From CAYWPG01 sp964460035 (GTDB lineage Bacteria > Pseudomonadota > Gammaproteobacteria > Nitrococcales > AK92), in contig CAYWPG010000007.1 of NCBI GenBank assembly GCA_964460035.1, positions 55,634 through 119,633 on the forward strand: DNA of 64,000 nt. Reading direction: 5' to 3'. The notes beneath the pieces were generated by a model. The model had not been told where the DNA came from, made no database searches, and saw nothing but the letters and a program-made list of their open reading frames with translations. The translations under genes were made by a program, and so were the position numbers. Each line of letters begins with the position of its first letter. The stretch's first letter is position 1. This document shows, one piece after another, positions 45,242 to 53,591 of the stretch.

Positions 45242-45307
45242 TCTCTCCTCCTGGCATACACATATGCCATTTTGGCGGCGGCCTCCTGGCCTGCCGCCTT
45301 TTTTTTT
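45242..45307 (+). ncRNA. Putative small RNA A (C-rich hairpin pair with intrinsic terminator)
   Basis: The segment begins TCTCTCCTCCTGGCAT, forms a GGCATA-CACA-TATGCC hairpin (45253-45268) and ends in a strong terminator GGCGGCGGCC-TCCT-GGCC-T-GCCGCC (45274-45298) followed by nine T residues. The same organisation, including an identical 16-base start and a TCCT loop, occurs at 60333-60395. C-rich CUCCU loops are typical of trans-acting sRNAs that pair with Shine-Dalgarno sequences. If transcribed from the promoter at 45151-45179 the RNA would be about 120 nt long. Confidence 0.65.
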
Positions 45308-45525
45308 GCGCCGGACCTAACACCTCGCGCCCCTCTTTAACCAAAACTTCGCACGAACGCGCGAGCGATTTCCCTCCATAGCCGGTAGACTCGTTGCTGC
45401 TCGTGCCTTCCTGCACCGCCGCCCACAGCGGGTGCGCGGACAGAAACTGCACCTACGATCAGCAGAGCACCGGGCAAACCTCATCAGAGGCTCAAGCCAA
45501 CGCAGAATCAAGAGGAGACGTCATC

Positions 45526-46335
45526 ATGAGCGGACGCTTGGAAGGAAAAGTCGCCATCATCACCGGCGGCACTAGCGGGATCGGTGAAGCCACGGTGCGG
45601 CGCTTTGCCGCCGAAGGGGCACGCGTAGTGATTGCCGGCAGGAACGTCGAGAAAGGCGAGGCGCTGGCAGCCGAACTCGGCGCTGACGCCATGTTCCAAG
45701 CTGCCGATGTCACGCGAGAGGCCGATATAGCCGCTCTGATCGACGCTACCGTACAACGTTTCGGGCAGCTCGATTGCCTGTTCAACAACGCCGGCGCCGG
45801 CGACCGCAGCACTCTCGAGACCGTGACCGAAGAGCAGTTTACCGCCACCATGAAGCTGCTCGCCGGCAGCGTGGTCTTCGGCATCAAGCACGCGGCGCGT
45901 GTCATGAAACCGAGAGGCACCGGCTGCATAATCAACAACTCCAGCATCGCGGCTCATCGTCTACGCCAAGGCAGCTACCTCTACTCTGCGGCAAAGGCGG
46001 CAGTCAGCCACATCACGCGTTTAGCGGGGGCGGAGCTGGGCCCGCATGGCATCCGTGTCAATGCCATCTCTCCCGGCGCGATTGCGACGCCTATCTTCTG
46101 GGGAGGCTCGCAGCGCGCTCAAACGCTGAGCGACGAGGAAAATCAGCAGAAATTCGCCAAGCTGCAGCGCAATCTGGCGAATGCGACCCCGCTGCCGCGA
46201 GCGGGGCTGGCAGAAGACATCGCCAACGCAGCGCTGTTTCTGGCCAGCGACGAAGGCAGCTTCGTCAACTGCCACGATCTGGTTGTCGATGGTGGGCGCA
46301 TCGCCATGTTCAACGAGAAGCCTGTGTCCGGCTGA
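45526..46335 (+). CDS. Short-chain dehydrogenase/reductase (SDR)
   Basis: A 269-residue SDR starting at ATG 45526 after AGAGGAGA. It has the cofactor motif TGGTSGIG near residue 13, NNAGAG near 86, Ser in INNSSIAAH and the YxxxK pair in SYLYSAAKAAVSHI. The Asn in the NNAG motif and the terminal LVVDGGRIAM match classical SDRs. It would oxidise or reduce an alcohol/ketone; a 3-oxoacyl substrate is conceivable because it directly precedes the Phc-like methyltransferase cluster (368 bp gap), but this is inference. Confidence 0.9.
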   Translation: MSGRLEGKVAIITGGTSGIGEATVRRFAAEGARVVIAGRNVEKGEALAAELGADAMFQAADVTREADIAALIDATVQRFGQLDCLFNNAGAGDRSTLETVTEEQFTATMKLLAGSVVFGIKHAARVMKPRGTGCIINNSSIAAHRLRQGSYLYSAAKAAVSHITRLAGAELGPHGIRVNAISPGAIATPIFWGGSQRAQTLSDEENQQKFAKLQRNLANATPLPRAGLAEDIANAALFLASDEGSFVNCHDLVVDGGRIAMFNEKPVSG

Positions 46336-46703
46336 GCCCATAAGCTCGCACCGCGCCGGGATCGTTCGGGGCGCTTGGCCCTGTGGTGCTGCCGGTGTCG
46401 GCCACGGCGTTCGCCGGCGCCTGCAGCATCGCTCGGCTGTCTGCAACACAGTGTCGGCCGTAGCGTCTCCCCGCTTGCAACTAGCGGCGGCGCATCCCGC
46501 GTCGGTACCGCAGGCGGCGTCTCGGTGAGGGTGCTAGAGTAAAAACTAGGGCACGCGCTTCCAACGCTGCCGCACTACGTTATCGTTGCACTTTCGCGTC
46601 GCCGCGGGGCAATCTCCCGCACGGACCAACGTCTATAACGTCGCCGCTAACGGCGCATGCCTGCAAGGCTGATGCCGCGGCATGTCAGGAGAACGAGCAG
46701 CCA
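46336..46703. other. Intergenic region, 368 bp, upstream of the Phc-like cluster
   Basis: It should contain the promoter of the Phc-like operon. An imperfect inverted repeat (GTGCTAG around 46531, CTAGGGCAC ending near 46554) surrounding an A-rich centre is the only structure noticed. There is no gene on either strand. Confidence 0.5.
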
Positions 46704-48134
46704 GTGGGTACAACCCAGCGTCTGAACCACCTGATAGCATTCCGTAATAGCCGCCTTGAACCGTCCCGAGGTTCTTTGGTCACGCTGTCGCGGACTGGGC
46801 TGGTCATGGAAGTATACACGCAGGACTCGGTCATCCAGCTGAGCGAGGTTCTTCATGACCTGGAGATTCGCGCGGCCAACGAGGTGATTTACCGGGGGCG
46901 TGCCATCGTCACCGCCCTGGTCAACACCGGCTTGATGCTGATCGTCTCGGTGCGCTTGATGGACGACTGGGCTGGCGCGGCAAACATGGTCGGCAGCCCA
47001 CGCCAGCTTTGCGAGGACGTGGAGACATTCGTTGCCGAGTGGACACAAGGCCCTGGCATCCGGCCCGATTATCAGCTTGCGGTGGCGCGAATACAGGCCT
47101 TTCTTAGCGAGCTGAGCAGCCGTATGGAGCGGTCGCGCATCCAGCAGCCAGACACCGAGGGTGCAGTGGGCGATCCGCCGGAGGGCGAAGCCGACGAAGC
47201 CTTGATGGAGCGTCTTTGCGCCTCGGTACTGCCGCCGCTCAACGCGATGTTTCAGGACTTCGAGGCGGCAGCCGCCAACGTCGGCGAGGATGAACGCGGA
47301 GCACACGTTCGCTATGTGCAGCGGCAGCTGCACCCCTTGCTGCTGAGCGCTCCGTTCGTGCACCGTGCGTACACCAAGCCCCTGGGCTACGCCGGCGATT
47401 ACGAGATGGTCAACATGATGCTGCGCCCACCGTACGAGGGCGCGACCACTTATGCCCGCATCGTGAATGCTCTGCACCTGCAGACATCGCCTGCCCAAGC
47501 GCACCGCAATCGCATCGATGTGCTGGAAGATTGGCTCGCCGAGGCGGCGATTGCGGCCGAACATCAAGGACGCCGCGCTGTAGGGCTGAACGTCGGCTGC
47601 GGGCCGGCCATAGAGGTCCAGCGGCTCGTGCGAAACTGCTCTTCGGCCTGGACCTGCGACCTCACGCTGCTCGATTTCAGCGAGGAGACGCTGCGCTTCG
47701 CGCAAGCGCAACTGACCCATGCGCTGGCTCAATCGAAGGTGCTTGCCGGGCTGCGCCCGCGCTTTCGCTTCGTCCAAGAGTCCGTGCACCGCATGATCAG
47801 GTCCGGGCGCAACGCTACGCCGCTCGGCCGGCAGACTTACGACTTCATCTACTGCGCCGGGCTGTTCGACTATCTGTCCGACAAAGCCTGCTCCAGCCTG
47901 TTGAAGCTCTTTTATCAATGGCTGCGGCCCGGTGGGCGAATACTCGTCACCAACGTCACGCCGCGCAACACGGCTCTCTACCTCATGGAGCACATCCTGG
48001 AGTGGCACCTGATCTACCGCGACGAGGGCCAGATGCGCGCCTTGGTTCCCGACGAGTGGATCAGAGACCTCTACTGCGATGCCACAGGCGTCAACGTTTT
48101 CCTAGAGCTGCAGAAACACACACGCGATGAATAG
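46704..48134 (+). CDS. phcB: SAM-dependent methyltransferase, PhcB-like (candidate 3-hydroxy-fatty-acid methyl ester signal synthase)
   Basis: The 476-residue protein starts with GTG 46704 (AGGAGA site 14 bp upstream). The N-terminal ~90 residues look PilZ-like (LxTLSRTGLVMEVYT), without the c-di-GMP-binding RxxxR. A family motif KPLGYAGDYEMVN lies near residue 225. The methyltransferase domain has motif I VGCGP at 297-301, then LTLLDFSEETLRF, DFIYCAGLFDYLSD and LRPGGRILVTNVTPRN. PhcB of Ralstonia solanacearum is a membrane-associated SAM methyltransferase that makes 3-hydroxypalmitic or 3-hydroxymyristic acid methyl ester. The downstream order kinase, receiver-kinase, receiver matches the phc operon. 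Its 3' end overlaps the kinase start by 8 bp. The exact lipid product is unknown. Confidence 0.75.
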   Translation: MGTTQRLNHLIAFRNSRLEPSRGSLVTLSRTGLVMEVYTQDSVIQLSEVLHDLEIRAANEVIYRGRAIVTALVNTGLMLIVSVRLMDDWAGAANMVGSPRQLCEDVETFVAEWTQGPGIRPDYQLAVARIQAFLSELSSRMERSRIQQPDTEGAVGDPPEGEADEALMERLCASVLPPLNAMFQDFEAAAANVGEDERGAHVRYVQRQLHPLLLSAPFVHRAYTKPLGYAGDYEMVNMMLRPPYEGATTYARIVNALHLQTSPAQAHRNRIDVLEDWLAEAAIAAEHQGRRAVGLNVGCGPAIEVQRLVRNCSSAWTCDLTLLDFSEETLRFAQAQLTHALAQSKVLAGLRPRFRFVQESVHRMIRSGRNATPLGRQTYDFIYCAGLFDYLSDKACSSLLKLFYQWLRPGGRILVTNVTPRNTALYLMEHILEWHLIYRDEGQMRALVPDEWIRDLYCDATGVNVFLELQKHTRDE

Positions 48135-50736
48135 CGCCGATGCTATCCGGACCGCGTACGAAGAAACGGATCGCGCGTATCGTGTTGCCGAGTCCAAGAT
48201 CGGCTGCATAGTGGCGCTGGTCCTGGTGCCGGCCGGGATTACGCTCGATTTCTTCATCTACCCGGAACGCTTCTGGCACTTTCTCACGCTGCGTCTGGCG
48301 TGCGACGCGGTGATCGCCGGGATACTCGCGCTGCACTTCACGCAACTGGGCAAGCGCTACATTTCCATCATCACGTTCATGTGGCTCATGGCTACACAGA
48401 CCATGATCGCCTACATGATATTCGCCACCGAGGGCTATCAGTCGACCTACTACGCGGGCTTGAACCTGGCGATGGTCGCTGTGGGCATATTGCTCCCGAC
48501 CTCCTTTCTGGAAGCGCTCATCTTCTCGGCGTCGACCATCGGGATTTACATACTCAGCTGCACCTTCCACCCCGACCCTATTGACGTCGGAATCCTTTAT
48601 AACAATCTGTACTTTTTAACCCTGACGGCGGTAATCAGCATCACCTCCGTGCTGTTCAATACCCGTCGCAGGTTCTCCGAGTTTCGCCTGAGCTACCAAC
48701 TGGATGAGCGCAACAAGCAGCTCGCGGAGCTGGACCGCATCCGCTCGGAGTTCTTCGCCAACGTCAGCCATGAGTTGCGCACGCCGCTGACTCTGATCCT
48801 GGCACCGGTGGAAGACATCCTGCAGCGGCGTCAGGAGCTCGCCCCCAAGGTTGCCGAACAGCTGGAAGTGGTACGCCAAAACAGCCTGCGACTGCTGCGG
48901 CTGGTCAATGACCTTCTGGAAGTGATTCGCCTCGAAGAGGGCCGGCTGGAGCTGGAGCGCCAGCCGATCCGCTTCGATCTGCTGCTCGCGGAAGTGGTGA
49001 ACGCGATGGGGCATCTGGCCAAGGCAAGAGGCGTGCGCTTGAGCCTGGCCAGCGCCGAGCAGGCACTGTGGGTGCGCGGAGACCGCGGCGCGCTGGAGAA
49101 GATCTTGTTCAACCTGCTGGGCAATGCGCTGAAGTTCACCGGTGCCGGCGGCAATGTGTGGGTTCGCTGCAAGCACAGCGGCGGGCGCTTGATCTGCTCA
49201 GTGCGCGACGACGGCATCGGCATCTCCTCCAAGGATCTCCCGCACGTGTTCGAGCGCTTCCGCCAAGCCGACAGTTCCGCCACCCGGCGGTATGCCGGTA
49301 CGGGGCTGGGGCTGGCGCTGGTCAAGGATCTCACCGAACGTCATGGCGGCAAGGTGGAGATTCGCTCGCGCCTGGGCGAAGGGACCGAAGTGACCATCAC
49401 GCTGCCTGCGCTCGCCCCGGAGCAGATGAAGCTGGACGCGGACCAAGCCCAACGCGCGGCCGAGCAGTCGGTGCAGCTACTCTCCCAAGCGGCCGAGTAC
49501 GGCAGCGTGTACGCGCCGGTAGAGGCGCAACCGCCAGCGCCCGATACCGGACGGGCAACCGTGCTGGTGGTTGACGACGAAGAGGATATGCGCCGCTATC
49601 TTGTGGAACTGCTCGCTACCGACTACCGCGTACTGCAGGCGCGCGATGGCGCAAGCGGGCTCGCATTGGCACGCTCCCACAAGCCCGATCTGATGCTGCT
49701 CGATCTCATGCTGCCCGAGATCGACGGCCTGGAAGTGTGCCGGATGCTCAAAGCGGCGGAGGAAACGCGCAGCATCAGGATCGTGCTGCTCACCGCCCGC
49801 GCCGACGAAACCAGCAAGCTCACCGCGCTGAAGAACGGCGCCGACGATTTTCTCACCAAACCGTTCAGCAGCATCGAAGTGCAAACGCGCCTCGCCAACC
49901 TGCTCCGCGGCGCGCTCCTGGAGCGCGATCTGGCCCAGCGTAACGGCGAGCTGCGGCAAGCGCTGCAGGAGCTGCAGGAGACCCAAGGGCGGCTCATCCA
50001 AAGCGAGAAAATCAATGCCCTCGGCCGACTTTCGGCGGGCCTGCTGCACGAGATCAACAACCCTTTGAATTACACTCTGACTGCCTTGGCCTTGGCGCGC
50101 CAGGACCCCGCGGTGGCGGCCGATCCGGATCTGACCGAAATTCTCAATGACGTCGAGGAAGGGATGCAGCGAATACGGGCCATCGCCTCCGAGCTGCGTG
50201 CCTTCGCCTATCCGGCAAAGAGCCAGCAGCAGCCGTTCGCTCTTGCCGATGCGGTCACGGCGGCACTGCAGCTCACGACCCACGAGTTGCGAGACATTCA
50301 GGTGACTTACGATGTATCTCCCGAGCTCATCGTCCACGGCTCGCAAACCCACGTCAGCCAGGTGCTGGTAAACCTGATCGCGAATGCCACGCGAGCCATT
50401 CGCCAAGCACAACGTGCCGGGGAAATCACTATCCGCGCCCGCCGAGAAGACGATAAGGTCCTGCTAAGCGTGCGCGACAACGGTGTGGGCATCACCCCCG
50501 AAGCCCAGGCCAAGGTGTTCGATCCGTTCTACACCACACAGGACGTCGGCGAAGGCATGGGCATGGGGCTGAGCATCTGTCAGACCATCATCCAAAACTT
50601 GGGCGGCGAGCTCACCGTGCAGAGCGAGCCTTCCGCCTGGACCGAATTCACCTTCGGCCTACCCATCGCCACTGCCTCGTCAGCGGCCGAAACGGCGACG
50701 GTCGCCAGCGAGTCCGAACATGCGCACCTCGTCTAG
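48127..50736 (+). CDS. phcS: PhcS-like hybrid sensor kinase with two kinase cores and an internal receiver
   Basis: An 869-residue sensor with five to six N-terminal membrane helices (about residues 22-180), which would detect the signal. The first kinase core has H215 (FFANVSHELRTPLTL), the N box FNLLGNALKFT and GTGLGLALVKDL. A receiver domain (TVLVVDDEEDMRR, phospho-acceptor D526, LTKPFSS) follows. The second core has H641 (LLHEINNPLNYTL), LVNLIANATRAI and GMGMGLSICQTI. Two complete kinase modules in one chain is unusual. Ralstonia PhcS is the receptor kinase for the fatty-acid methyl ester signal. Its ATG overlaps the methyltransferase stop and its own end overlaps the next gene by 17 bp, implying translational coupling. 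Confidence 0.75.
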   Translation: MNSADAIRTAYEETDRAYRVAESKIGCIVALVLVPAGITLDFFIYPERFWHFLTLRLACDAVIAGILALHFTQLGKRYISIITFMWLMATQTMIAYMIFATEGYQSTYYAGLNLAMVAVGILLPTSFLEALIFSASTIGIYILSCTFHPDPIDVGILYNNLYFLTLTAVISITSVLFNTRRRFSEFRLSYQLDERNKQLAELDRIRSEFFANVSHELRTPLTLILAPVEDILQRRQELAPKVAEQLEVVRQNSLRLLRLVNDLLEVIRLEEGRLELERQPIRFDLLLAEVVNAMGHLAKARGVRLSLASAEQALWVRGDRGALEKILFNLLGNALKFTGAGGNVWVRCKHSGGRLICSVRDDGIGISSKDLPHVFERFRQADSSATRRYAGTGLGLALVKDLTERHGGKVEIRSRLGEGTEVTITLPALAPEQMKLDADQAQRAAEQSVQLLSQAAEYGSVYAPVEAQPPAPDTGRATVLVVDDEEDMRRYLVELLATDYRVLQARDGASGLALARSHKPDLMLLDLMLPEIDGLEVCRMLKAAEETRSIRIVLLTARADETSKLTALKNGADDFLTKPFSSIEVQTRLANLLRGALLERDLAQRNGELRQALQELQETQGRLIQSEKINALGRLSAGLLHEINNPLNYTLTALALARQDPAVAADPDLTEILNDVEEGMQRIRAIASELRAFAYPAKSQQQPFALADAVTAALQLTTHELRDIQVTYDVSPELIVHGSQTHVSQVLVNLIANATRAIRQAQRAGEITIRARREDDKVLLSVRDNGVGITPEAQAKVFDPFYTTQDVGEGMGMGLSICQTIIQNLGGELTVQSEPSAWTEFTFGLPIATASSAAETATVASESEHAHLV

Positions 50737-51895
50737 TCGCGGCACCATACTGTTCGTGGATGACGAGTCCCGGACTCGCAAGTACTTCGAGCGTGCCTTC
50801 GGCGAGGATTTCAACATCCTCACCGCCGCCGATGCTACAGAGGCCATGCGCATTCTTGAAAGCCAGGGCGATCGGATCGCCGTATTGCTTACGGATCAGC
50901 GCATGCCGAAGGGCGATGGCGTGTCGCTATTGCAGGAGGCGCGTCGGCGATACCCACACATAATCCGCTTGCTGACCACCGCCTACGTCGATATCGACGA
51001 TGCCATCGCGGCGGTAAACCGCGGCGAGGTACGGCGCTACATCACCAAACCCTGGGATCTGGCGAGTCTGCGCGCTGATCTGGACGACGCGCTCGAGGCG
51101 TTCATAGACCAGAAGCACCAGCACGATCTTGTGCAGGCGCGGCGGGAAAGCATGGCATCGGTCGCCGGGCATATCGCCCATGAGATGCGCACACCGCTCG
51201 CCACGATCCGCGCCGCGGCCAATGGTATCGACCGGTATCTGCCCCGCTTGTTGCAGAGCCATAGACTCGCCGTCGCGGCCGGACTGCCGGTGGAGAGCAT
51301 CCGCGAGTCGCATCTGGCGGCGCTGGAAGGTGCCACCGTCGACGTGCGCCGGGTCATAGACCGCGCCAACCTGGTGATTGACATGCTGCTAGCGAACTGC
51401 GGCAGTACCGCGATCAGCCCCGAGGGATTCTCGCTCTGCGAGATCAACGACTGCATTGCCACCGCTCTGACCGACTTTCCTTTTCAGGATCAGGAGCGCG
51501 AGCAGGTACACTGGTTACGCGGCCCGAACTTCGTATTCTACGGATCGCAGCCGCTTATGGTCTTCGTGCTCCACAATTTACTCCGTAACGCGCTTCGAGC
51601 CCTAAGTGTGGCCGGTGGAGGTATCATCCGGATTGGTACCGCTACCGATTCCGCGCCGCTGCTCTATGTCGAGGACACGGGCAGCGGCATACCACCGGAA
51701 GTGCTGCCGACGATCTTCGACGATTTCGCCAGCTTCTCGGGCAGCCGTGGTGTTGGCCTAGGACTGAGTTTCTGCGCCAGGGTCATGAAAAGTTTTGACG
51801 GCCATATCCGCTGCGAGAGCATCGAAGGCAGCTATACGCGGTTCGAGCTGCAGTTCCCGGCGCGCGCGCCCACTGTGCGCGACGCTACCGAGTGA
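50720..51895 (+). CDS. phcR: PhcR-like response regulator with a C-terminal histidine kinase domain
   Basis: The 391-residue protein has an N-terminal receiver (TILFVDDESRTRKYF, phospho-acceptor D59 in LLTDQRMP, Lys in YITKPWD). Then comes a HisKA/HATPase module with H154 in HIAHEMRTPLATI, N box FVLHNLLRNALRAL, DTGSGIPPEV and GVGLGLSFCARVM. A receiver fused to a histidine kinase output, rather than a DNA-binding domain, is the distinguishing architecture of PhcR in Ralstonia. It starts 17 bp before the end of phcS-like and ends by overlapping the upstream portion of the next gene. The phosphate path to a transcription factor is unknown here. Confidence 0.75.
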   Translation: MRTSSSRGTILFVDDESRTRKYFERAFGEDFNILTAADATEAMRILESQGDRIAVLLTDQRMPKGDGVSLLQEARRRYPHIIRLLTTAYVDIDDAIAAVNRGEVRRYITKPWDLASLRADLDDALEAFIDQKHQHDLVQARRESMASVAGHIAHEMRTPLATIRAAANGIDRYLPRLLQSHRLAVAAGLPVESIRESHLAALEGATVDVRRVIDRANLVIDMLLANCGSTAISPEGFSLCEINDCIATALTDFPFQDQEREQVHWLRGPNFVFYGSQPLMVFVLHNLLRNALRALSVAGGGIIRIGTATDSAPLLYVEDTGSGIPPEVLPTIFDDFASFSGSRGVGLGLSFCARVMKSFDGHIRCESIEGSYTRFELQFPARAPTVRDATE

Positions 51896-51906
51896 AGGAT
51901 TCGCCC

Positions 51907-53028
51907 ATGCAGGAGAACTCTTTGACTCGCGACTTCGCCGTTCTCTACGTGGACGACGAAGAGAAATCGCTAAAGTATTTCGAACGTGCCCTCAGTGCCG
52001 AGATGCCTGTGCTGACCGCTACCAGCGTAGAGGATGCCTTGGCGATCCTCGAGCGGAAAGGCCACGAGATCGGCGTCTTGATCACCGACCAGCGCATGCC
52101 CGGCCTCACGGGCGTGGAACTGCTGCGGCGCGTACGCAGCGACTGGCCGAACATCGTACGGCTGCTGACCACGGCGTACGCGGATCTCGATGACGCCATC
52201 GATGCTGTCAATCGCGGCGAAATATTTCGTTACATCACCAAGCCGTGGGAGATGCGCCAGCTCTGGGCGGAACTGCAGCAAGCGATGGATCTGTTCCAGC
52301 TCAAACGGGAGCGGGAACTGTTGCTTGAGGAGAAACTCAGCGTTTGGCAACGCCTGGTCGACGTCAACCGCGTTCGCGACTTGGTGATCATGGCCAACGC
52401 CCTGCCCCGTCTTCGTAACGCGCCCGCCGCGGTGGCGGCCTATCTGGAAGCCAGTGTCGATACGCCGGCACGCGACAATCTCAGCGCACCGGCTGAGCTC
52501 GATTTGTGGGGGCTGACGGAGCAAGAGATTGAACGCGCACTGGCCATAACCGAGGAGCTAAAACGTCTGACAGCGGATGCTAGCGGGCGCTTCGACACCG
52601 AAGTCACGGCCGAAGAGCTGATCGCCGAGGCAACGCCGCCTGGCGTCTCGATAGCGCTGCGCATTGCCTCCGATCTGCCGCCGCTGCGCGTCGACGCCCG
52701 CGCCGCCCAACAGTTGCTTGGCTGCCTGATCGCCGCCGCGGCGCGTAGCGCGCAACAGGCGGCGCTGACATGCACTGCCGTGGACAACGGCAATGCCGTG
52801 GCATTCGAGTTCCCGCTAGGCACTGCGCAGATCCGTGCCGCCGATCCACATGCTCCTGCGCAGGCGCTTGCCATTTACCTGCTCGCATACCACCATGGCG
52901 GCCGGGTGGAGCTCGCCACCGAGGACGTAAGACTGACGCTGCCCCACGACCCAACCCTGGCGGCACCACCCGCAGCACCCGCCGATTGGCTGGCGAGAAC
53001 GCTGGCCCGCCTGGAAGGTGCAAGCTGA
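51907..53028 (+). CDS. phcQ: PhcQ-like response regulator
   Basis: A 373-residue protein with ATG 51907 preferred (AAGGA site). A GTG at 51892, whose last two bases overlap the previous stop codon, is an alternative. The N-terminal receiver (AVLYVDDEEKSLKYF, phospho-acceptor D61 in LITDQRMPG, YITKPWE) is closely related to that of the preceding gene, as if duplicated. The C-terminal ~240 residues are mostly helical, then a degenerate kinase-ATPase-like fold without the glycine boxes, so no catalytic output is apparent. Ralstonia PhcQ is the last gene of the phc operon and controls PhcA-dependent behaviour. No PhcA (LysR) gene lies in the window. Confidence 0.7.
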   Translation: MQENSLTRDFAVLYVDDEEKSLKYFERALSAEMPVLTATSVEDALAILERKGHEIGVLITDQRMPGLTGVELLRRVRSDWPNIVRLLTTAYADLDDAIDAVNRGEIFRYITKPWEMRQLWAELQQAMDLFQLKRERELLLEEKLSVWQRLVDVNRVRDLVIMANALPRLRNAPAAVAAYLEASVDTPARDNLSAPAELDLWGLTEQEIERALAITEELKRLTADASGRFDTEVTAEELIAEATPPGVSIALRIASDLPPLRVDARAAQQLLGCLIAAAARSAQQAALTCTAVDNGNAVAFEFPLGTAQIRAADPHAPAQALAIYLLAYHHGGRVELATEDVRLTLPHDPTLAAPPAAPADWLARTLARLEGAS

Positions 53029-53591
53029 GAGGCAAGCCGAACCGTTGGGCCCGGCAACCTGAAGTCCGGGAGGAAGGACAGCCTTCGTACGGCGCCAAGG
53101 GACGCCAGGGCAATGGACAATCCCGTATAGCCGCGGGGGCTTGGAGGGGGCTCAGATGCTGGTTGCCGCACCGTATCGCTTGGCAGGGCCTATGAACACG
53201 CCCATACGGATCGCAACTGCTGCAAGGGTGCGCGGTAAAGCTTCCTATAGGCGGCTTTGCAAGGCCTGCGCAGAACGCAGCGCGTTGCCATGCCCCTGCC
53301 CGGGCCTTGCCGGCGGCTACCGCATCGCCCAAGCCGCCGGCAAGGTGTCGCGGCGAAGCCCGCGATGTCGGGCGCTCTCGCTACTTCAGCAAAAGAGCAA
53401 TCTACCGATAATTAAGAAGACAGAGTGGGCGCCGCCCGAATAGTCCGCACCGAAATCCATACTGATGACATGTACGCACGACTATAATGGCGGCTGACAG
53501 CTAGCATCGCATGCCGCGCATGGCCAGGCGGGCGCAGGAGTACGGCAGGGAGGGTAGCAGCAAACCGGTATGACATCGTTTGGGGGGATCG
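53029..53591. other. Intergenic region, 563 bp, no gene recognised
   Basis: It lies between the Phc-like operon and the PAP2 gene. The first 60 bases are rich in short paired GC segments (GGCCCGGCAACC, GTCCGGGAGGAAGGAC), but I could not fit them to a known riboswitch. No coding signal was seen. Confidence 0.4.

Larger units (their letters stand above)
44990..45525. other. Divergent intergenic region, 536 bp, containing sRNA-like element A and an operator-like palindrome
   Basis: No protein gene is supported. It contains the palindrome at 45148, a sigma-70-like promoter (TTGCGA 45151, CATAAT 45174, 17-bp spacing) and the C-rich hairpin/terminator element at 45242-45307. The promoter may serve the element or the SDR gene at 45526. 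Confidence 0.6.

Noticed and set aside
46647..48008. A 453-codon minus-strand frame over the PhcB-like gene
   Set aside because: It is antisense to the methyltransferase, whose motif I and family motif are intact, and it shows no domain of its own.
49477..50412. A 311-codon minus-strand frame over the sensor kinase
   Set aside because: Antisense to kinase and receiver motifs; no initiation signal.
53029..53160. GC-rich paired segments after the Phc-like operon considered as a riboswitch or c-di-GMP aptamer
   Set aside because: No match to the conserved cores I know; hairpins alone are not enough.
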